This document shows, piece after piece, positions 8,338-13,170 of a stretch of DNA of 13,170 nucleotides. Made by a program: the position numbers and the translations under genes. The DNA comes from an uncultured Muribaculaceae bacterium (GTDB lineage Bacteria; Bacteroidota; Bacteroidia; Bacteroidales; Muribaculaceae). The notes under the pieces were generated by a model. That model was not told the origin of the DNA and did no database searches. It saw nothing but the letters and a program-made list of their open reading frames with translations. Position 1 is the first letter of the stretch. Each line of letters opens with the position of its first letter. The stretch lies in the NCBI GenBank assembly GCA_934663645.1, contig CAKUKR010000071.1, forward strand, positions 1 to 13,170, given 5' to 3'.

Positions 8338-9711
8338 ATGTATGCTATCGGACAAATACTGAAAGAGATACGCGAGGAGAGGGGTGTCCCGATGCAGTCT
8401 GTGCAGGAACGCTCCGGAATAGACCCGGCGCAGTTGAGCCGAATCGAAAACGGACACAGGCTGCCTACGGCACAGCAGTTGAAAACGCTTTCGAGAATAT
8501 ACGGGTTTGACGAGCGGCGGCTCCTCGTGCAGCGTGAGAGCGACCGTATATTGAAGACGCTGGAGTATCCCGAACTCGCGACAGAAGTGATGCAGGTCGC
8601 AGAAGCGAAGATACAGTACGGCGAGCAATACCTCTCCTTGTTTCAGGAGACGATTTTTCTGCAACCTGTCAGCCTTGAGAGCCGGCGGTACATAGGCAGC
8701 AAGGCAAAATTGTCCGACTGGATAATGAAAACCATACGCGCCCATGCGCCCGAAGCACGCACATTCTGTGACATATTTGCAGGCACGGGGACAATAGCCC
8801 GCCGAGCGGCAGAAGTCTATGACAAGGTAATCATCAACGATTTCCTGTTTTCAAACAACATCATATACCGTGGGTTTTTCAGCCCCGGCGAGTGGGACAG
8901 GCAAAAGCTGTATGACATCATTTCCGCATACAATGCCATTGACCCCACGCTGCTGGCGGACAATTATTTCTCGGAGAATTACGGCGGCAAGTTCTACGAA
9001 TACAACCTTTCCAAGCAGATAGGGCATATCCGTCAGGACATTGAGGATATGCGCCCTGAACTGACTGAAAAGGAGTATTGCATATTGCTTGCTACGCTCA
9101 TATACAACATCGACAGGCTTGCCAACACCGTCGGGCATTTTGACGCTTACATCAAGAAGCCGATAAAGCCGCAGCCCCTGCGTATGCGCCTGATAGACGC
9201 GCAGTGCTTTGACAATGTCGAAATATTCCGCCGCGACGCAAACGAGCTTGCACGCAGTGTCAAGGCAGACATCGTGTACATGGACCCGCCATACAACTCA
9301 CGTCAGTACTGCCGGTTCTATCATCTCTACGAGACACTGGTCAAGTGGGACAAGCCGCAGCTTTACGGCGTGGCTCTCAAGCCCGCGCCGGAGAACATGA
9401 GCCGCTACTGCACAAGCAAGGCTGTGGATTCATTTGCGGACTTGGTCGCCAACGTCGATGCCAGGTATTTGGCAGTGTCATACAACAACACCTACCACTC
9501 CAAGAGCAAGTCGTCGGAGAACAAGATACGGCTGGAGGACATAAGGCGCATCCTTGAGATGTGCGGGCAGACAACCGTGTACGAACATCGCCACGCGGCG
9601 TTCAATACGGGCAAGACCGAGTTTGCCGACCACAAGGAATTGCTATTCATAACAGAAGTAGATGCAGAGAGAAAACGTCAATCGTTCGCCCCTCTTTTAC
9701 GTTGGGGATAA
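8338..9711 (+). CDS. XRE HTH domain fused to a D12-class N6-adenine methyltransferase (RM subunit M1)
   Basis: This is a 457-residue fusion. Residues 4-62 are an XRE/Cro-type HTH with recognition-helix sequence AQLSRIENGHRLPT. Residues 63-100, including the EVMQVAEAKIQYG helix, resemble the tail of stand-alone HTH regulators found next to Bacteroidota restriction-modification genes. From residue 117 the protein is an alpha-group (D12) adenine methyltransferase: YIGSK (118-122, motif X), DIFAGTG (145-151, S-adenosylmethionine binding), GHFDAY (266-271) and DPPY (316-319, catalytic motif IV). GHFDAY recalls the N-terminal half of M.FokI-like enzymes. It should methylate adenine in one strand of an asymmetric site. 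The HTH may repress its own operon, which is inference. The ATG at 8338 was chosen because the promoter lies just upstream. The C-terminal coding region overlaps the next gene by 50 nt. All visible catalytic motifs are intact. Confidence 0.9.
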   Translation: MYAIGQILKEIREERGVPMQSVQERSGIDPAQLSRIENGHRLPTAQQLKTLSRIYGFDERRLLVQRESDRILKTLEYPELATEVMQVAEAKIQYGEQYLSLFQETIFLQPVSLESRRYIGSKAKLSDWIMKTIRAHAPEARTFCDIFAGTGTIARRAAEVYDKVIINDFLFSNNIIYRGFFSPGEWDRQKLYDIISAYNAIDPTLLADNYFSENYGGKFYEYNLSKQIGHIRQDIEDMRPELTEKEYCILLATLIYNIDRLANTVGHFDAYIKKPIKPQPLRMRLIDAQCFDNVEIFRRDANELARSVKADIVYMDPPYNSRQYCRFYHLYETLVKWDKPQLYGVALKPAPENMSRYCTSKAVDSFADLVANVDARYLAVSYNNTYHSKSKSSENKIRLEDIRRILEMCGQTTVYEHRHAAFNTGKTEFADHKELLFITEVDAERKRQSFAPLLRWG

Positions 9712-10570
9712 GTACAAGCTGATACGTGAGATACGGACACATTTTCCTCCTCGCATCCGGCAGTTTGTCGAGCCGTTTGTCGGAGGTGGGTCTGTATTCC
9801 TGAATGTAGAAGCCGGCAAATATATGCTCAACGACTTGGACGCTAATGTTATAGGCATCCACAAGTATCTGTGCACACAGGTCGGACATGAGGGCGAGTT
9901 CTATGCGAGAATGTTTGACGTGATCGATGAGTATGGGCTGTCATGTTCGTACAGGCGTGATGATGTGCCGCAGGAGCTGAAAGAAACCTTCAAGAAGACG
10001 TATTTCGCGAAATACAACAAGGAGAACTTCAACCGGCTCAAGTCAGACTACAACCGTATGCACCATGACGATATGCTGTATTTGTACATACTGCTTATCT
10101 ATGGTTTCAACCGCATGTTGCGTTTCAACAGCAAAGGGGATTACAACCTGCCTGTCGGCAATGTCGATTTCAACGGCAACACATACAATGCCCTTAAAGG
10201 TTATTTCCGTGAAGTCGAAACCAAGCGACCTGAGTGGAGCAACATGGACTTCCGCTCTTTTCTTGACACTGTAGAGCTGAATGGCGAAGACTTGGTATAC
10301 CTTGACCCTCCATACCTCATCACATTCAGCGAGTACAACAAGTATTGGAATGAACAGACAGAGCGGGATTTGCTGGCAATTCTTGACGCGCTGTCAGACC
10401 GGGGCGTCAGGTTTGCCATTTCCAATGTTACACATTACAAGGGGCGTGAGAACAAGATATTTATCGAATGGTCACGAAAATACGACACGCACCCTGTCAA
10501 GAGCAATTACATCAGTTACCACGACAATACGGTCAAACGTTTCAACGAAGTTCTGATAACAAATTATTGA
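9662..10570 (+). CDS. Dam-like N6-adenine methyltransferase (RM subunit M2)
   Basis: This is a 302-residue D12-class DNA adenine methyltransferase of the Dam/DpnII-like branch, distinct from the FokI-like methyltransferase upstream. Motif X is YVGDKYKL (13-20), the cofactor loop is FVEPFVGGGS (35-44), MLNDLD (55-60) follows, and the catalytic motif is DPPY (215-218). The C-terminus ends NEVLITNY, a typical Dam-family ending. Paired with M1, it would methylate the other strand of a non-palindromic site. Two separate methyltransferases are the usual arrangement when the two strands differ. Its ATG at 9662 lies 50 nt inside M1, in another frame, which suggests translational coupling. The next methionine comes after motif X and the cofactor loop, so the start is well fixed. 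It is followed after a single base by the endonuclease gene. The exact recognition sequence cannot be read from the protein. Confidence 0.92.
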   Translation: MQRENVNRSPLFYVGDKYKLIREIRTHFPPRIRQFVEPFVGGGSVFLNVEAGKYMLNDLDANVIGIHKYLCTQVGHEGEFYARMFDVIDEYGLSCSYRRDDVPQELKETFKKTYFAKYNKENFNRLKSDYNRMHHDDMLYLYILLIYGFNRMLRFNSKGDYNLPVGNVDFNGNTYNALKGYFREVETKRPEWSNMDFRSFLDTVELNGEDLVYLDPPYLITFSEYNKYWNEQTERDLLAILDALSDRGVRFAISNVTHYKGRENKIFIEWSRKYDTHPVKSNYISYHDNTVKRFNEVLITNY

Positions 10571-10571
10571 T

Positions 10572-12203
10572 ATGAGCAAACCTGGATATAAACCGCTTCT
10601 GTACACAACGACTATTCGCAATCCCGAGCGATACAAAGATTTCATGCACATACTCAAGCGCTATGACGGGAAAGAGTTGAATGACAAAACTATAGAGAGT
10701 TTTGAGTGTGACCTTTTCAAGGTCGGGCTTTATCGTCCCATGCTTCAGCCGGCATCAGTGCAACGGAAATGGGCATCTTCCAAGTCCGGGGAGTTTGCAG
10801 ACCAGCCCCTGACCGATGAAGAGGCGGTGCAGATCTACACAATGAACGACCCCAACAGCAACAATGGCATCAAAGGCCACAAGGAGGCCGGATTCCCGAA
10901 AGGATGGCCGAGCCGCTTTGACACCCAGTTCAAACTGATGAAAGCACTCGGTTTTGTTTACTACAAGATGAACGAGCCGATAAGGTTTTCGCAGACCGGC
11001 GATTACCTTGCGGCAAGTGTTGAGATTGTTGCAGAAGACGGCAGTGTCTCGCGTGAGGTGGTTCATCCTGAATATGAGCAAATGGCATTTATGCAAGCAT
11101 TTGCCAAGCAACAACGGTGCAATCCGTTCATCCGCGAACTCAATGACAACATTCCGCTCATCCTGCTTTTGCAGGTCATAAAGCTGCTAGACAATGACCC
11201 GCAATTCAACAGCTGCGGCATTTCGTATAAGGAAATTCCGTTGCTGCTGTTCTGGAAGGACAATGACGCAGAAGCGCTCTGCCGTCGAATAAAGCAGCTC
11301 CGTTCAGAGTACGGCTACAACCCCTCTGACGAGGTAATACAGGATATATGTGTGGATGAAATACTCGGCGGGTTCAAGAAATTCAAACTGAAATCCATAG
11401 TTGCGGAATATCCAGACGATTTCGTCCGCAAGATGCGCATGACTGGGCTTGTGTCTTTCAGAGGCGGCGGACGCTTCATCGACATCAACCATAACGAGGA
11501 CTGCAAGATCAACTATATAATCGGGGCATACTCCCAATATGAGAAATATCAGACCGAAATGGCGTATTTTGAGTATATGTCGGCAGTTGACGAAAAGCTG
11601 TTCTCCCTGCATGCTGCGGAGATGCCCAAAACAGTCGCAGCAGAGAAGCTGTCTGAGTTGGTCACAGATTACCCTTGGGAGACCATTAAGACCGAGCTTA
11701 ACAATCTCGCGAAGAAAAAAGCGTCCAAGCATGATGTTCTGCGCTTCATTGCCGCTCCGGCACGGTTGGAGTTTCTGACCGCACTGGCCATCAAGTCGCA
11801 GCTGCCAGAAGTGACTGTCATTCCCAATTACACGTGCGATGACGAGGGCTTGCCTACGTCAACAGCCCGAGGCAACGTCGGCGACATAGAGTGCTATGAA
11901 CGCCAGAACGGCGTGCTGGTGGAAGTGACCATGGCAGAAGGACGGCAGCAGACTGTCATGGAGGTATGGCCCATTGAGCGGCATCTGTCAGACTTTCTGC
12001 ATAAGGTTGAGCCAGGCGATGCCCAGTGCATCTTTGTCGCACCGACTATATATGGCGACACGGAACGACAGATAAGTTTCGTCCGCTATGACAGCGGGCT
12101 GACGATACGGCCTTACCGGATTGAAGACTTTGTAGGGTATATGGAACAGGCTTCGGGCATATTTCGCTTGCCGCTTGAATCTACAAGAGAAAATTATCGC
12201 TGA
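10572..12203 (+). CDS. Type IIS restriction endonuclease, AlwI/BstNBI-like
   Basis: The 543-residue protein begins TTTIRNPERYKDF, like AlwI-family enzymes as I remember them. Residues 1-390 would be the DNA-recognition part. The C-terminal nuclease core has E400, D438 (GDIE), E451 (EVT), E464 and H471 (ERHL). The intervals are 38, 13, 13 and 7 residues. They equal those I recall for the catalytic residues of N.BstNBI/N.BspD6I (E418, D456, E469, E482, H489), and the flanking GN-x-x-D, E-V-T and R-H also match. The comparison is from memory, not an alignment. The family cuts at a fixed distance from short asymmetric sites such as GGATC (AlwI) or GAGTC (PleI, MlyI). The gene starts one base after the M2 stop, last in a methyltransferase-first operon. 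No terminator was found after it, so reading into rpmB is possible. No catalytic residue appears lost. Confidence 0.85.
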   Translation: MSKPGYKPLLYTTTIRNPERYKDFMHILKRYDGKELNDKTIESFECDLFKVGLYRPMLQPASVQRKWASSKSGEFADQPLTDEEAVQIYTMNDPNSNNGIKGHKEAGFPKGWPSRFDTQFKLMKALGFVYYKMNEPIRFSQTGDYLAASVEIVAEDGSVSREVVHPEYEQMAFMQAFAKQQRCNPFIRELNDNIPLILLLQVIKLLDNDPQFNSCGISYKEIPLLLFWKDNDAEALCRRIKQLRSEYGYNPSDEVIQDICVDEILGGFKKFKLKSIVAEYPDDFVRKMRMTGLVSFRGGGRFIDINHNEDCKINYIIGAYSQYEKYQTEMAYFEYMSAVDEKLFSLHAAEMPKTVAAEKLSELVTDYPWETIKTELNNLAKKKASKHDVLRFIAAPARLEFLTALAIKSQLPEVTVIPNYTCDDEGLPTSTARGNVGDIECYERQNGVLVEVTMAEGRQQTVMEVWPIERHLSDFLHKVEPGDAQCIFVAPTIYGDTERQISFVRYDSGLTIRPYRIEDFVGYMEQASGIFRLPLESTRENYR

Positions 12204-12208
12204 AATGC

Positions 12209-12239
12209 TTGTGTGTCCCGGATATTATTGCTAATTTTG
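12209..12239 (+). promoter_or_regulatory. Promoter of the rpmB operon
   Basis: TTG at 12209-12211 and TAATTTTG at 12232-12239 are separated by 20 nt, matching the Bacteroidota consensus. Transcription would begin near 12247, giving a leader of about 117 nt before rpmB. No convincing ribosomal-protein autoregulatory fold was recognised in that leader by eye. The promoter begins 6 nt after the endonuclease stop codon. Confidence 0.72.
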
Positions 12240-12363
12240 TACCCGATTTGTGGCACATCCTGTAAAGTCGCTGAAAATGATGCACTTGGCGATGATATGA
12301 GAACTGAGATGGCGGCCTCAATTCGAATGAGTTTATAATTTAGAAAAATTAAAAACAACAGCC

Positions 12364-12627
12364 ATGTCGAAAATTTGTCAGATAACAGGCAGAAAATCAC
12401 AGGTGGGAAACAATGTCTCCCACTCCAAACGCCGCACAAAACGCAGATTTCACGTAAATCTGCACCGCAAGAAATTCTACTGGGTAGAGCAGGATATGTG
12501 GATTGAGCTCCGCGTCAGCGCACACGCTCTCCGCACAATCAACAAAATCGGCCTCAACGCAGCCCTCAAACGCGCTGAAAAGCAAGGTCACCTCGATTTC
12601 AAAGACATCGTAATCGTTTCCCTCTAA
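12364..12627 (+). CDS. rpmB: 50S ribosomal protein L28
   Basis: This is an 87-residue basic protein with the L28 layout: [11 protein letters not shown] at the start, a [14 protein letters not shown] block at residues 16-29, then [16 protein letters not shown]. It is a structural component of the large ribosomal subunit. Only one cysteine (C5) is present, so this is the zinc-independent form. It heads a three-gene cluster (L28, L33, DUF4295-type), an arrangement I recognise from Bacteroidales. rpmG follows after 18 nt. The start is the only sensible ATG and lies downstream of the promoter. Confidence 0.97.
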   Translation: MSKICQITGRKSQVGNNVSHSKRRTKRRFHVNLHRKKFYWVEQDMWIELRVSAHALRTINKIGLNAALKRAEKQGHLDFKDIVIVSL

Positions 12628-12645
12628 TCCAACACACCCAGAACT

Positions 12646-12834
12646 ATGGCAAAGAAAGCAAAAGGCAACAGAGTGCAGGTCATTCTGGAATGCACAGAAC
12701 ATAAGGCAAGCGGTATGCCCGGTATGTCTCGTTACATCACCACCAAGAACCGCAAGAACACCACAGAGCGTCTCGAGTTGAAGAAATACAACCCGATTCT
12801 GAAGAAAATGACCATCCACAAAGAAATCAAATAA
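12646..12834 (+). CDS. rpmG: 50S ribosomal protein L33
   Basis: This is a 62-residue basic protein of the L33 family: [19 protein letters not shown], then [20 protein letters not shown] and a [14 protein letters not shown] tail. It binds 23S rRNA in the large subunit near the tRNA exit site. It contains one cysteine instead of the two CxxC pairs, so it is the zinc-free version. It lies 18 nt after rpmB and 10 nt before the next gene, clearly in the same operon. Confidence 0.97.
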   Translation: MAKKAKGNRVQVILECTEHKASGMPGMSRYITTKNRKNTTERLELKKYNPILKKMTIHKEIK

Positions 12835-12844
12835 GGAATAAGCC

Positions 12845-12994
12845 ATGGCAAAAAAAACCGTCGCGTCTCTTCAGAAAGGTGAAGGACGCACCTACAGCAA
12901 AATCATCAAAATGGAGAAGTCTCCTAAGACCGGCGCTTATGTCTTCAAAGAGGAGATGGTGCCCAACGATGCAGTTCAGGCAGCCCTGAAGTAA
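12845..12994 (+). CDS. Small basic DUF4295-type protein
   Basis: This 49-residue reading frame, MAKKTVASLQKGEGRTYSKI and onward, carries the block KSPKTGAYVFKEE at residues 25-37. It matches what I remember of the DUF4295 proteins that follow L33 in Bacteroidales. It is basic, small and starts 10 nt after rpmG, with a terminator immediately downstream, so it is the last gene of a ribosomal-protein operon. Its context and charge suggest a ribosome-associated role, but the function is not established to my knowledge. The start ATG is unambiguous. Confidence 0.9.
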   Translation: MAKKTVASLQKGEGRTYSKIIKMEKSPKTGAYVFKEEMVPNDAVQAALK

Positions 12995-13021
12995 GATTCC
13001 CCCCACACAATACGATATACA

Positions 13022-13056
13022 AGAGGATGTGCCAATCATGGCGCATCCTCTGTTTT
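13022..13056 (+). terminator. Rho-independent terminator of the rpmB operon
   Basis: A 12-bp stem (13022-13033 with 13040-13051, one G-U pair) with a six-base AATCAT loop is followed by GTTTT. It lies 27 nt after the stop codon of the DUF4295-type gene. Shape, position and U tract fit an intrinsic terminator. Confidence 0.87.
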
Positions 13057-13170
13057 ATGCACTTATTCTGGCTTGCCTCGAGTGCTAAGCCATTATTTCG
13101 CGAGGTTTCTCATCATGTATCACTATTTGCTCCACCCTCGCGCTAATTTCGCAGCGTAAACATCAAACAA

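Noticed and set aside
10572..12203. Reading the nuclease as DpnII-like because of its Dam-like neighbour
   Set aside because: DpnII-type enzymes are much shorter (about 290 residues), and two methyltransferases of different types fit an asymmetric site; the catalytic spacing points to the AlwI/BstNBI family.
13126..13151. Possible promoter near the right edge (TTTG and TAATTTCG)
   Set aside because: The spacer is only 14 nt and the -7 box deviates from TAnnTTTG; the downstream gene is outside the window.
13057..13170. Search of the final 114 nt for tRNA, small gene or repeat
   Set aside because: No cloverleaf, convincing open frame or repeat was seen.

Overview
The window looks like a piece of a Bacteroidota chromosome, order Bacteroidales. 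The family Muribaculaceae is only a guess. Four intergenic regions carry the Bacteroidota promoter pattern (TTTG or TTG, a 19-20 nt spacer, then TAnnTTTG), and genes start without strong Shine-Dalgarno sequences. The right end holds the Bacteroidales-type cluster of L28, L33 and a 49-residue DUF4295-type protein. All supported genes lie on the plus strand.

Left part (1-4285). The tail of an unidentified gene is followed by a KdsC-type KDO-8-phosphate phosphatase and a Maf nucleotide pyrophosphatase. A secreted two-domain M16 metallopeptidase follows, with its own promoter and a strong hairpin terminator.

Middle (4348-8221). A promoter with a leader of about 130 nt drives recJ (5'-3' single-strand exonuclease) and, 39 nt later, recQ (3'-5' helicase). 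The pair makes sense as a recombination and repair operon.

Accessory cassette (8273-12203). Three tightly packed genes follow, behind a consensus promoter. The first encodes an adenine methyltransferase whose N-terminus is a complete XRE-type HTH protein. The second is a Dam-like adenine methyltransferase overlapping the first by 50 nt. The third encodes a 543-residue endonuclease whose C-terminal acidic and histidine residues have the spacing I recall for the AlwI/BstNBI family. I read this as a type IIS restriction-modification system for an asymmetric site, with one methyltransferase per strand and a built-in candidate autoregulator. It sits between recQ and a ribosomal-protein operon, a plausible insertion point.

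Right part (12209-13170). A promoter, rpmB, rpmG, the DUF4295-type gene and a clean hairpin terminator are followed by about 115 nt without a supported gene. The RM promoter and the rpmB promoter resemble each other beyond the core elements, which may reflect how the cassette was inserted. No RNA genes, insertion sequences or CRISPR arrays were seen.
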